A DNA stretch of 7,932 nucleotides, taken from positions 1 through 7,932 of the forward strand of contig JAGPUU010000201.1 of NCBI GenBank assembly GCA_018067325.1. Direction: 5' to 3'. A program made the position numbers and the translations under genes. How positions within the stretch are numbered: the first letter of the stretch is position 1; each line of letters starts with the position of its first letter. Below the pieces are notes generated by a model, which did no database searches, was not told the origin of the DNA, and was given only the letters and a program-made list of their open reading frames with translations. This DNA comes from Amphritea sp. (lineage in GTDB: Bacteria; Pseudomonadota; Gammaproteobacteria; Pseudomonadales; Balneatricaceae). Shown here piece after piece: positions 1-5,777 of this stretch.

Positions 1-880
1 AGCGGCACATCGGGTCACGATGATAACGCTCATGCCAATAGAGAAAGAAGTTGATTGGCGGACTCATCAGCTCATCAGGTACGGACCTCAGGGCGATGTT
101 TCTCCCTTGAGCAACACGTCGTGCGACAATTTCAGGCAGGATAAATAGCAGATCAGAGTTCTCACAAACATCTGCAGAAGTCATGAAATTAGACAGCCGC
201 AATGCCAGATGGCGCTTATGACCCAATTCAGCCAGGCGATCATCAATATGACCAGGACCCTGCCCCGTCATAGATACCAGCCCGTGACTAGCGGACAGAT
301 ATGATTCCAAAGACAGTTTCTCAGAAGCAAGCGGATGATCCGCCGACATCATGCAGACGATTCCAGACTGGGCAATCAACAAACGTCGATACTCCCCCTC
401 ACCGGTTCGAGGTGCCATCCCGGACAAACAGAAATGCACTTCACCCTTCTCCAATAGCTCAAAATGATCCCTCGGTTCGCTTCTTACCTCTAAACGCATT
501 TTCGGCGCTTCAGAGCGTAGAACCTTAATCAAAGGGGAAACAAAGCAGGCCACTTCCAGATCAAGACCGTAAACCCTCACCACATCTTCCGCATCTGCCG
601 GGTTAAAAGCAGGCTCAGCAATTAGCTGCTCCATTCCACTGATGAGAACCTGAAGCCTTGGCAGAATTTCGGCCCCCCGGGAACTAAGATCAAACCCCTG
701 AGACGTTCTCACCAGCAGCGGGTCATCAAAGGTATCCCGCAGTCTTTGCAATGCTCTGCTGACAGCAGACTGGCTCATATGCAGCTGTTCTGAAGCCCGG
801 GTAACATGACGGGTTTCCAATAATTTCTGTAGTACCACTAACAGGTTAAGATCTACGGACCTTAAATTCACTTCGCGCAT
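1..880 (-). CDS. LysR-type transcriptional regulator (3' end cut by window edge)
   Basis: The reading frame is open for 293 codons from ATG 880-878 to the left edge, with no stop, so the C-terminus lies outside the window. LysR regulators are usually about 300 residues, so little is missing. The N-terminus (residues 5-60) has the family's winged helix-turn-helix: NLRSVDLNLLVVLQKLLE, then RHVTRASEQLHMSQSAVSRAL, then LRDTFDDPLLVRT. The rest reads as a periplasmic-binding-like effector domain, ending visibly in YWHERYHRDPMCR, a pattern common near the end of NodD/LinR-like members. It probably controls the divergent flavoprotein-b561-yceI genes, as is typical for the family; the ligand cannot be read from sequence. 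The ATG was chosen by the family N-terminus. No good Shine-Dalgarno sequence precedes it, so translation may be weak. Confidence 0.93.
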   Translation of the reverse strand, partial: MREVNLRSVDLNLLVVLQKLLETRHVTRASEQLHMSQSAVSRALQRLRDTFDDPLLVRTSQGFDLSSRGAEILPRLQVLISGMEQLIAEPAFNPADAEDVVRVYGLDLEVACFVSPLIKVLRSEAPKMRLEVRSEPRDHFELLEKGEVHFCLSGMAPRTGEGEYRRLLIAQSGIVCMMSADHPLASEKLSLESYLSASHGLVSMTGQGPGHIDDRLAELGHKRHLALRLSNFMTSADVCENSDLLFILPEIVARRVAQGRNIALRSVPDELMSPPINFFLYWHERYHRDPMCR

Positions 881-900
881 AACAATAATCACAATAATGC

Positions 901-930
901 ATTAGGTGAATTCATTATTACCTATTACAT
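901..930. promoter_or_regulatory. Putative LysR operator/promoter between divergent lysR and flavoprotein genes
   Basis: The 100-base divergent intergenic region contains an inverted repeat, TAGGT (903-907) with ACCTA (920-924), separated by 12 bases; further inner bases match only in part. It lies about 57-78 bases upstream of the flavoprotein ATG. A weak promoter can be drawn through it: TAGGTG at 903-908, a 17-base spacer, and TACATT at 926-931. LysR proteins commonly bind interrupted dyads in such divergent regions, so this is the best operator candidate. Binding by the adjacent regulator is inferred. A small hairpin, CCGGA (943-947) and TCCGG (952-956), follows in the leader. Confidence 0.45.
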
Positions 931-980
931 TAACGCCTGCCACCGGAAAAATCCGGCTGTTAAATTTTGAGGAACATTCC

Positions 981-1556
981 ATGTCTGATCAGGTCAAAGT
1001 TGCAATCGCTTATCACAGTGGTTATGGGCATACTGAAGTATTGGCGCAAGCTGTTGCTGCAGGAGTCGAAAACGCTGGCGCAACAGCGATAACGATCTCA
1101 GTTGCTGATCTTGAGACGATTAACTGGGATGCTCTGGCTGAAGCTGATGCAATTATTTTCGGCTCGCCAACCTATATGGGATCAGTCAGTGGTCCGTTTA
1201 AGTGCTTTATGGATGCCTCCTCAAAAATCTGGTTTGAGCAGGGCTGGAAAGATAAACTGGCAGCAGGCTTCACTAACTCATCCAGCCTTAGTGGTGACAA
1301 ACTAAACACCCTGATACAGATGTCGATCTATGCTGCCCAGCAAGGAATGAACTGGGTAAGCCTGGGTGTAGCAAATGGAAATAACAGCAGCCAAGGTGAT
1401 CCACAAAGTCTAAATCGTATCGGCGGTTATCTGGGTGCTATGGCACAAAGTAATGCCGACGAAGGCCCGGATGTTGCTCCACCACAATGTGACCGGGATA
1501 CTGCTCAGGCTCTGGGAGCACGGGTTGCAACTGCAGCGAAGCGCTGGAAACAATAA
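981..1556 (+). CDS. WrbA-like flavodoxin-fold NAD(P)H:quinone oxidoreductase / flavoprotein
   Basis: A 191-residue flavodoxin-fold protein. The start ATG at 981 follows the ribosome site TTGAGGAAC (967-975); the frame also has a GTG at 906, which lies inside the operator and is unlikely. Residues 6-27 (KVAIAYHSGYGHTEVLAQAVAA) form the first beta strand and FMN-phosphate loop. Residues 56-80 (DAIIFGSPTYMGSVSGPFKCFMDAS) form the second FMN loop, matching WrbA/NQO-type proteins. These enzymes hold FMN and reduce quinones or other electrophiles in the cytoplasm using NAD(P)H. The length fits WrbA (about 200), but the C-terminal half differs from canonical WrbA, so no symbol is given. It is the first gene downstream of the divergent LysR gene and precedes cytochrome b561, which suggests a role in quinone redox balance. 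A plain flavodoxin-like FMN reductase is the main alternative. Confidence 0.88.
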   Translation: MSDQVKVAIAYHSGYGHTEVLAQAVAAGVENAGATAITISVADLETINWDALAEADAIIFGSPTYMGSVSGPFKCFMDASSKIWFEQGWKDKLAAGFTNSSSLSGDKLNTLIQMSIYAAQQGMNWVSLGVANGNNSSQGDPQSLNRIGGYLGAMAQSNADEGPDVAPPQCDRDTAQALGARVATAAKRWKQ

Positions 1557-1568
1557 TTTTTAAGCAAT

Positions 1569-1590
1569 AGGCGACCTGGTCGCCTGTTTT
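1569..1590 (+). terminator. Terminator-like hairpin between flavoprotein and cytochrome b561 genes
   Basis: AGGCGAC (1569-1575), loop CTG, and GTCGCCT (1579-1585) form a 7-bp perfect GC-rich stem, followed by GTTTT. It lies 13 bases after the flavoprotein stop and 20 bases before the b561 start. It could end or attenuate transcription, making flavoprotein mRNA more abundant than the b561-yceI part, or act as an mRNA-stabilising hairpin. The T-run is only four bases, so read-through is likely. Confidence 0.6.
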
Positions 1591-1604
1591 AGAGAAAAGC
1601 ATCT

Positions 1605-2171
1605 ATGGCATCATCCATTAAAGATAACTCAAGCACCTATGGATTGGGATCAATTCTGCTGCACTGGGTTATCGCATTAGCCCTTATTGGCATGTACCCG
1701 CTCGGCCTCTATATCGACAGCCTGACCTATTATGATGAGGCGTACAATATCGTTCCGGCCTGGCATGAAAGCATCGGTATAATTCTGCTCGCTTTTCTGG
1801 CAATGCGTTTTCTCTGGCGGATAATAAACAAAGCTCCTACCCCTCTGCCACAACCCAAATCCCTCCTGCTAGTCACGAAAGCAGTGCATCTGTTACTTTA
1901 TCTATTACCGGTCATCATTGTGGTGTCAGGGTATATGATCACAACGGCAGATGGCCGCCCGATATCAGTATTTAACTGGTTTGAAGTACCTGCACTTCCT
2001 GCAATCAGTGATAACCAGGAAGATCTGGCAGGCGAACTACACTACTGGATTGCGACCTTTATGATCAGTTTGGCGGGGCTACACGCGCTGGCTGCTTTAA
2101 AACACCATTATATTAATAAAGATAAAACCCTAACCCGCATGCTAAGCGTGCAATCGGAGGCTAAACAATGA
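1605..2171 (+). CDS. Cytochrome b561 family membrane protein (CybB/YceJ-like)
   Basis: A 188-residue protein with four hydrophobic membrane segments near residues 12-32, 50-72, 88-110 and 145-166, the usual size and layout of bacterial cytochrome b561. Histidines suited to bind two b hemes are H20 (LLHWVIA), H54 (AWHESIG), H146 (GELHYW) and H160 ([11 protein letters not shown]), one in or next to each of segments 1, 2 and 4 (two in the last), as in the E. coli CybB family. Such proteins oxidise or reduce ubiquinol in the inner membrane; in E. coli the homologue yceJ also sits beside yceI. The ATG at 1605 has only a weak purine-rich upstream site (AGAGAAAA). The last codons overlap the yceI start (ATGA, 2168-2171), indicating translational coupling. 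The physiological electron donor or acceptor is unknown; the neighbouring quinone-reductase-like flavoprotein is a possible functional partner. Confidence 0.92.
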   Translation: MASSIKDNSSTYGLGSILLHWVIALALIGMYPLGLYIDSLTYYDEAYNIVPAWHESIGIILLAFLAMRFLWRIINKAPTPLPQPKSLLLVTKAVHLLLYLLPVIIVVSGYMITTADGRPISVFNWFEVPALPAISDNQEDLAGELHYWIATFMISLAGLHALAALKHHYINKDKTLTRMLSVQSEAKQ

Positions 2172-2740
2172 ATCTTAAAGCTATTATCGCTGGCACTATT
2201 CTGGCGGGCTCTTTCACCGCTGCTCAGGCCGCAGACTACGTAATTGACACTCAAGGCGCTCACGCATCGATCAACTTCCGTATTCAACATTTAGGCTACA
2301 GCTGGGTACAAGGGCGCTTTAACGAATTCGATGGCAACTTCAGCTACGATGCCGCCAGCCCGGAAGCATCAACTGTGTCTGTCACAATCAAAACGCCAAG
2401 TGTAGATTCCAACCATGCCAAGCGAGACAAGCACCTTCGCAGCGATGATTTCCTGGCAGTAGAAGACTTCCCGGAAGCTAAGTTTGAAAGTACCGCATTC
2501 ACTCCTGCAGCTGACGGCACTGCGGTACTAAGCGGAAATCTGACTCTGCACGGTGTGACTAAACCAGTCGATATCACTGTAACAACAATAGGTGAAGGTA
2601 AAGATCCATGGGGCGGCTACCGTGCTGGTTTCAGCGGCACTACCGAACTTAAGTTAAAAGATTTTGATATCAACTACAATCTGGGACCAGCTTCAGCCAG
2701 CGTTTTTCTGGATCTCAACGTAGAAGGTGTACGTAAGTAA
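2168..2740 (+). CDS. yceI: YceI family periplasmic (polyisoprenoid-binding) protein
   Basis: A 190-residue exported protein. Residues 1-21 are a classic Sec signal peptide ([21 protein letters not shown]) with cleavage expected after AQA, leaving mature [22 protein letters not shown]. The mature part has the YceI hallmarks: the N-terminal [16 protein letters not shown] strand, the [14 protein letters not shown] region near residues 82-95, FPEAKFEST, the [12 protein letters not shown] segment, and a closing DLNVEGVRK. The family folds as a lipocalin-like beta barrel that, in a structurally studied member, holds a long isoprenoid chain. A role in periplasmic quinone or isoprenoid handling is therefore likely but not proven here. 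A strong Shine-Dalgarno GGAGG (2156-2160) precedes the ATG, and the start overlaps the b561 stop, matching the conserved yceJ-yceI pair. A bidirectional terminator follows. Confidence 0.93.
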   Translation: MNLKAIIAGTILAGSFTAAQAADYVIDTQGAHASINFRIQHLGYSWVQGRFNEFDGNFSYDAASPEASTVSVTIKTPSVDSNHAKRDKHLRSDDFLAVEDFPEAKFESTAFTPAADGTAVLSGNLTLHGVTKPVDITVTTIGEGKDPWGGYRAGFSGTTELKLKDFDINYNLGPASASVFLDLNVEGVRK

Positions 2741-2771
2741 AACAGGAAAAAGTCCCCCGCGATTTCCTTTA

Positions 2772-2806
2772 AAAAAGGGGCTTAACATTTTGTTAAGTCC
2801 CTTTTT
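2772..2806. terminator. Bidirectional rho-independent terminator between yceI and yciA
   Basis: AAAAAGGGGCTTAACA (2772-2787), loop TTT, and TGTTAAGTCCCTTTTT (2791-2806) form a long stem with one mismatch (G against T). A-tract and T-tract on either side make it function on both strands, serving convergent yceI and the thioesterase gene. The last T is shared with the thioesterase stop codon (2806-2808), so the minus-strand stem begins directly at the end of that gene. Confidence 0.9.
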
Positions 2807-3198
2807 CAGTTCTCTTCATCCGTTCTTACTATGGGCGTTGACTGCCCCTCAGCATCAATAGCAACAAAAGTGAAATTACCTTCAGTCACTTTTTCAATCA
2901 GCTCACTATGATGGCGTTGCACCCAGGTCTCTACATGCACGACCAGTGAGGTCTTACCGTAGCGCACAACACTACAAAAGCAACTCACATCATCGCCAAT
3001 ATATACTGGCTTAAGAAATGTCATCGCATCTACTGCTACGGTTACTACCCTGCACTTTGCTTTCCGGGCAGCGAAAACGCCACTGGCAATATCCATCTGC
3101 GACATGATCCAGCCACCGAAAATATCACCATCTGGGTTTGCATCACTGGGCATCGCAATGGTTCGAAGTGAAGGGCTACCAGTTGGCATTTGATACAT
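2806..3198 (-). CDS. yciA: YciA-type hotdog acyl-CoA thioesterase
   Basis: A 130-residue single-hotdog protein, the normal size for YciA. The signature NPDGDIFGGWIMSQMDIASG (residues 21-40) includes the family's catalytic Asp, D36 here, and the GG turn. Downstream, RVVTVAVDAMTFLKPVYIGDDVSCF closely parallels the E. coli and Haemophilus YciA core (VTVRVEGMTFLRPVAVGD), and SLVVHVETWV forms the next strand. YciA hydrolyses a broad range of acyl-CoAs in the cytoplasm and may tune free CoA and membrane acyl pools. The ATG at 3198 has the ribosome site AGGAG on the minus strand (3204-3208), five bases upstream. The LOG gene lies 92 bases upstream on the same strand; no clear promoter or terminator is visible between them, so co-transcription is possible. 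Function assignment is strong; the exact substrate is not. Confidence 0.93.
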   Translation of the reverse strand: MYQMPTGSPSLRTIAMPSDANPDGDIFGGWIMSQMDIASGVFAARKAKCRVVTVAVDAMTFLKPVYIGDDVSCFCSVVRYGKTSLVVHVETWVQRHHSELIEKVTEGNFTFVAIDAEGQSTPIVRTDEEN

Positions 3199-3290
3199 AA
3201 TAACTCCTGTAAATTCGTCATCAACTGCACTGCTCTGACTGAGGACACAGTAGGTTTTTATGAAACAACGATTACTCTATGGTTTAGATT

Positions 3291-3836
3291 TTAAGAGCAG
3301 GTGAGGATGAGCTTATCAAGCAAACCCTCAGACCGGTTATCAACCAAGAGAAAATCCCGATACTCATCACGAATAAACTCTTCATCTGCTGCATGGGAAA
3401 TAAAGGCGAGCAGATGGTCGTAATAACCATCAATATTCAACAGCCCAAAGGCTTTATGATGGATTCCGATCTGGCGCCAGGCCCACACCTCAAATAGCTC
3501 TTCCAGAGTACCAGTTCCTCCTGGAAGGGCGACAAACGCATCAGCCAGCTCCATCATCACTGCCTTTCGCTGATGCATATCTTCTACCACATGGAGATCG
3601 CTCAGACCGATATGAACCTGTTCCCGGTCGACCAAAACCTTAGGCATAACACCACAGACCCGGCCACCGGCCTCCAACACGCCATCAGCAACGCTTCCCA
3701 TCAAACCAGCGCTGGACCCTCCATATACTAACTCAATGTTCCGCAGGGCCATCAGTCTGCCCAGCTTGCGTGCTTCACTCTTATAGGCACCAGTCGCCCT
3801 TCCGGACGAAGCCCCACAATATACGGCTATCTTCAT
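3291..3836 (-). CDS. LOG family cytokinin riboside 5'-monophosphate phosphoribohydrolase (TIGR00730 type)
   Basis: A 181-residue cytoplasmic protein with a Rossmann-like lysine-decarboxylase-lookalike fold. From the ATG at 3836 the N-terminus MKIAVYCGASSG is the family start. A TTG at 3872 would add 12 residues unlike any homologue and was rejected. Key motifs are YGGSSAGLMG (38-47), MHQRK (87-91) and PGGTGTLEE (105-113), which contains the catalytic E of the PGGxGTxxE motif, followed by EVWAWRQIGIHHKAFGLLN. LOG enzymes cleave N6-substituted adenosine monophosphates (and in bacteria often plain AMP-type nucleotides) into base and ribose 5-phosphate. In bacteria this usually means nucleotide salvage; the old annotation 'lysine decarboxylase' is a misnomer. 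Only a weak ribosome-binding site precedes the ATG. csp1 lies upstream on the same strand, separated by a strong hairpin, so LOG probably has its own promoter. Confidence 0.93.
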   Translation of the reverse strand: MKIAVYCGASSGRATGAYKSEARKLGRLMALRNIELVYGGSSAGLMGSVADGVLEAGGRVCGVMPKVLVDREQVHIGLSDLHVVEDMHQRKAVMMELADAFVALPGGTGTLEELFEVWAWRQIGIHHKAFGLLNIDGYYDHLLAFISHAADEEFIRDEYRDFLLVDNRSEGLLDKLILTCS

Positions 3837-3886
3837 ATTTAACGATTCAGATGAAATGGTTATTGTTACCAATATTCAACAACAGC

Positions 3887-3923
3887 AGGAGGCAAGATGA
3901 AAGCGAAATCAAACACCCTTTGA
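3887..3923 (+). other. Eight-codon ORF with an ideal ribosome-binding site (speculative)
   Basis: On the plus strand AGGAGG (3887-3892) is followed after four bases by ATG (3897) and a frame reading MKAKSNTL, then TGA and an adjacent TAA. The 14-bp hairpin at 3927-3957 begins three to four bases after the stop. No promoter is evident, and the hairpin is equally well explained as the csp1 terminator, so this may be chance. It is opposite in strand to both neighbours and lies wholly in the csp1-LOG gap. Confidence 0.2.
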
Positions 3924-3926
3924 TAA

Positions 3927-3957
3927 ATAGCCACTGGTGAAGGTCACCAGTGGCTAT
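3927..3957. terminator. Perfect 14-bp hairpin, probable csp1 terminator
   Basis: ATAGCCACTGGTGA (3927-3940), loop AGG, and TCACCAGTGGCTAT (3944-3957) pair without mismatch. It starts seven bases past the csp1 stop on the minus strand. The bases after the stem on that strand are TTATCA rather than a clean U-run, so it may end transcription inefficiently or mainly protect the csp1 3' end from nucleases. The plus strand also lacks a T-run. Confidence 0.65.
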
Positions 3958-3963
3958 AGATAA

Positions 3964-4179
3964 TCAGGAAGTGGCGGTGACATTCTCAGCCTGTGGACCT
4001 TTCTGTCCATCAGTCACTTCAAATGAGACCTGCTGGCCTTCAACCAGAGAGCGACGGCCGGTTCCGTTAATGGCACGAAAATGAACGAACACATCAGCAC
4101 CACCCTCACGTTCAATAAAACCATAACCTTTTTCATCGTTAAACCATTTAACAACGCCGGAAAGAAGTTGATCTGACAT
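3964..4179 (-). CDS. CspA-family cold shock-domain protein (csp1)
   Basis: A 71-residue single cold-shock domain, the usual size. It shows the [12 protein letters not shown] stretch (residues 11-22) with RNP1 KGYGFI at 17-22, RNP2 VFVHF at 30-34, and [22 protein letters not shown]. These five-stranded OB-fold proteins bind single-stranded RNA and DNA and act as RNA chaperones in the cytoplasm, some induced by cold, others constitutive. The minus-strand ATG at 4179 follows GGGGA (4184-4188). The last third ([22 protein letters not shown]) is identical to that of csp2 in this window, so the two are paralogs. A roughly 115-base leader with a long hairpin precedes it, consistent with the structured leaders known for csp mRNAs. 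Whether it is cold-inducible cannot be decided from sequence. Confidence 0.95.
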   Translation of the reverse strand: MSDQLLSGVVKWFNDEKGYGFIEREGGADVFVHFRAINGTGRRSLVEGQQVSFEVTDGQKGPQAENVTATS

Positions 4180-4248
4180 ATTATCCCCAATAGTTATATT
4201 TTAAATAATCTAACCGCTGCAAAGCTCAGCAACACGGTTAGTTTCTGT

Positions 4249-4292
4249 GGAATAGAAAAGATTAGCTGAATCAGCCTATCGGTTTCTATTCC
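4249..4292 (-). promoter_or_regulatory. Long hairpin at predicted 5' end of csp1 mRNA
   Basis: GGAATAGAAA (4249-4258) and TTTCTATTCC (4283-4292) are a perfect 10-bp inverted repeat. The 24 bases between them also pair: GCTGA (4265-4269) with TCAGC (4271-4275), plus a further GAT/ATC segment with bulges, giving a 44-base hairpin of roughly 18 pairs. It lies 70-113 bases upstream of the csp1 start and, given the promoter proposed at 4302-4330, at the very start of the transcript. No T-run follows immediately on either strand, so it is not a normal terminator. A role in mRNA stability or temperature response is inferred. Confidence 0.6.
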
Positions 4293-4301
4293 GGTAAAAC
4301 T

Positions 4302-4330
4302 TTTTTACTGTGTAACCCTAGCATTATCAA
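4302..4330 (-). promoter_or_regulatory. Putative sigma-70 promoter for csp1
   Basis: On the minus strand TTGATA (4325-4330) is followed by a 17-base spacer and TAAAAA (4302-4307), five of six and four of six matches to consensus with ideal spacing. Initiation would fall near 4295, just before the long leader hairpin, giving a leader of about 115 bases. Prediction by eye only. Confidence 0.45.
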
Positions 4331-4348
4331 GCCAATAACCCTGATATT

Positions 4349-4354
4349 TATAAT
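4349..4354 (+). promoter_or_regulatory. Perfect -10 hexamer, possible promoter for the DUF2058 gene
   Basis: TATAAT at 4349-4354 is an exact sigma-70 -10 element facing the DUF2058 gene. The best -35-like bases (TTATCA at 4324-4329, 19-base spacing) overlap the proposed csp1 -35, which would make the two promoters divergent and overlapping. It implies a leader of about 140 bases. A second AT-rich box, TATATA at 4454-4459, is closer to the gene but has no good -35. The rest of the 4180-4503 gap shows only small inverted repeats such as AAAGC/GCTTT at 4376-4387. Confidence 0.3.
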
Positions 4355-4503
4355 GGCTTTGTGTCAGATCAACGCAAAGCTCGCTTTATTTAGGTAAATA
4401 CTCACCAGTAAGACCAATTCAACTGATCAATATGGAGCTATGCCACATAGTTCTATATAGTTCACAACCAGAATGAGAATGGGACTGAGGCAGGATATAT
4501 AAC

Positions 4504-5061
4504 ATGGCAGGATCTCTACAGGATCAGCTTCTTAAAGCCGGTCTGGCGAATAAACAGCAAGCTAACAAGGCTAAAGCGGATAAGCGCAAGAAGTCTAAGC
4601 AAGCTAAAGCGGTTAAAAAAGGCGAAGTATTTAAGGACCAGGATGAATTAGAACGGGAACAGGCAATAGCTAAAGCCAAAGCAGAAAAGCTGGAACGGGA
4701 CCGTGAACTTAACCGCCAGCGGGAAGATGAGCTAACCCGTCGATCAATCGATGCATCCTGCCTGCAGATGATCCAACAAAACAAAGAAGAAATACCTGCT
4801 AAAGGCGATGTTGAATATAACTTTGTTGATGGCACCACAATCAAGAAGCTCTATGTTAACAATGAACTGCAAGAACAGCTGGCTAAAGGCAATCTTGCTA
4901 TCGCTGCAGATAAAGGGAGCTATGCGCTAATCCCTGCAGGTGTCGCAGAGAAGATCAGCGAACGCCGCCCGGAGTTAATCATTAGCCGCCAGCAGGTTGA
5001 AGAAACCGATCCTGATGATCCATATGCAGATTTCCAAATTCCAGACGATCTGATGTGGTAA
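4504..5061 (+). CDS. yaiL: DUF2058 family protein, YaiL-like
   Basis: A 185-residue cytoplasmic protein closely patterned on E. coli YaiL. It opens with GSLQDQLLKAGL (family N-terminus). Residues 17-80 are extremely rich in K, E, R, A and Q, probably a long basic helix or coiled coil. A folded part follows (GDVEYNFVDGTTIKKLYVNNELQEQLAKGNLAIA, about residues 101-134, and YALIPAGVAEKI), and the protein ends with the conserved acidic tail DDPYADFQIPDDLMW. E. coli YaiL has been called a nucleoprotein, but no biochemical role is established to my knowledge. The basic helix would suit nucleic-acid or ribosome contact, which is inference. AGGA (4492-4495) lies eight bases before the ATG. It is divergent from csp1 and ends in its own terminator, so it is probably a single-gene unit. 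Confidence 0.92.
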   Translation: MAGSLQDQLLKAGLANKQQANKAKADKRKKSKQAKAVKKGEVFKDQDELEREQAIAKAKAEKLERDRELNRQREDELTRRSIDASCLQMIQQNKEEIPAKGDVEYNFVDGTTIKKLYVNNELQEQLAKGNLAIAADKGSYALIPAGVAEKISERRPELIISRQQVEETDPDDPYADFQIPDDLMW

Positions 5062-5067
5062 GTATGT

Positions 5068-5095
5068 TGGGTAGCCCTTTGGCTACCCATTTATT
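5068..5095 (+). terminator. Rho-independent terminator of the DUF2058 gene
   Basis: TGGGTAGCC (5068-5076), loop CTTT, and GGCTACCCA (5081-5089) form a perfect 9-bp stem starting seven bases after the stop codon, followed by TTTATT. The T-run is interrupted, but position and stem strength fit a terminator. Confidence 0.8.
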
Positions 5096-5176
5096 CATCC
5101 GAGAAACACACTCATCGCAAACTACGCATCCTCCTTCGCAACAAGATAATTACCTCTCACCCGATTTTTTCACCCC

Positions 5177-5407
5177 CTATCTATTCGGCAACTCCTTTGT
5201 TCCGGGAACAATCGTCAGCTGAGTAAAGCAGAAGCCTGCAGTATGCACCTGATTCAATGCTTGATACCTAAAGTCTTCTATTATCAGAGCAGACCCAGAC
5301 TCAGTAACCTGAATCACTGCATACCCTAAACGCCGTAACCCTAATGCGACTGTTCCACCACAACAGTCGCCTAAAAAAGAGATCGCTTTCGGAAAGAGAG
5401 TTAGCAT
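5177..5407 (-). CDS. Hypothetical 76-residue protein
   Basis: The family was not recognised. The minus-strand frame starts with ATG at 5407, preceded by a purine-rich AGGAAGGGGG site (about 5416-5425), and ends with TAG at 5177. The protein MLTLFPKAISFLGDCCGG... has a vicinal Cys-Cys at 15-16 in a GDCCGGTVALGLRRLGYAVIQV segment that could be a turn plus beta strand, then SGSALIIEDFRYQAL and a third Cys at 59. No signal peptide or clear membrane helix is seen. Codon use is unremarkable. Its C-terminal side has no terminator. A 9-bp inverted repeat lies inside the gene (5346-5370). The intergenic position, the ribosome-site-like stretch and the globular-looking composition argue for a real gene, but a chance frame remains possible. 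Confidence 0.4.
   Translation of the reverse strand: MLTLFPKAISFLGDCCGGTVALGLRRLGYAVIQVTESGSALIIEDFRYQALNQVHTAGFCFTQLTIVPGTKELPNR
5346..5370. repeat. 9-bp inverted repeat inside the 76-residue ORF
   Basis: GCGACTGTT (5346-5354), seven-base spacer CCACCAC, and AACAGTCGC (5362-5370) pair perfectly. On the plus strand CTAAAAAA follows, and on the minus strand a T-run precedes the stem, so it is not oriented as a terminator in either direction. On the minus strand it covers codons for GDCCGGTVA. It could be an mRNA hairpin, a protein-binding dyad, or chance. Confidence 0.5.
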
Positions 5408-5777
5408 CCATCTACCCCCTTCCTTAGCAGCTATACTCTCAATTCAGTTGAAGCTAGAGATAAGAGAACTACCGCTACCAATACTAGTGGCGGGCTTAAT
5501 TAATATTTAATCTGATCGCATAAAATAACTGAAACAATTTTTAGACAGAGCTAAACCCATCTATCCCGGCTCGAATTATTATAAAATAAACGCTTATATT
5601 ACAGATAGTTAGGTAAGATAATAGCTAGGAAAATAAAACTTTTACTCTTTTAACAAATATCATAGAATGAATTTAGCTTGAAAGTACGGCCCGATTTTTA
5701 TGTATGAAAGAGTCCACCAGATTAACCTGCGTGCCCCTTAGTCATAAATGTAGTCCCTGCATTCTTAGCTTAGTCCT
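5408..5777. other. AT-rich intergenic region upstream of csp2
   Basis: About 370 bases without a convincing gene, visibly AT-rich between 5495 and 5700. A 7-bp stem with one wobble pair (CCGCTAC 5472-5478 with GTGGCGG 5487-5493) occurs near its start. A weak promoter facing csp2 can be drawn at TTGAAA (5678-5683), a 17-base spacer and TGTATG (5701-5706), and another at CATAAA (5743-5748); neither is strong. AT-rich DNA upstream would suit an UP element or nucleoid-protein binding. I see no canonical cold-box sequence. Confidence 0.4.

Noticed and set aside
301..528. Plus-strand 75-residue open frame
   Set aside because: Antisense to the LysR gene, low-complexity proline/serine-rich composition, no ribosome site.
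906..980. Alternative GTG start at 906 adding 25 residues to the WrbA-like protein
   Set aside because: It lies within the operator dyad, lacks a ribosome site, and the extra residues do not look like the flavodoxin family; ATG 981 has a good site.
3837..3872. TTG start extending the LOG protein by 12 residues
   Set aside because: The family begins at MKIAVYCG; the extension is not protein-like for LOG.
4391..4406. TAGGTAAATACTCACC as a firm third copy of the flavoprotein-promoter motif
   Set aside because: Spacing and several bases differ and it lies far from any redox gene; kept only as a weak note in the shared-motif finding.
4524..4844. Minus-strand 106-residue frame, serine-rich
   Set aside because: It is the reverse of the lysine/glutamate-rich coiled region of the DUF2058 gene, a typical shadow.
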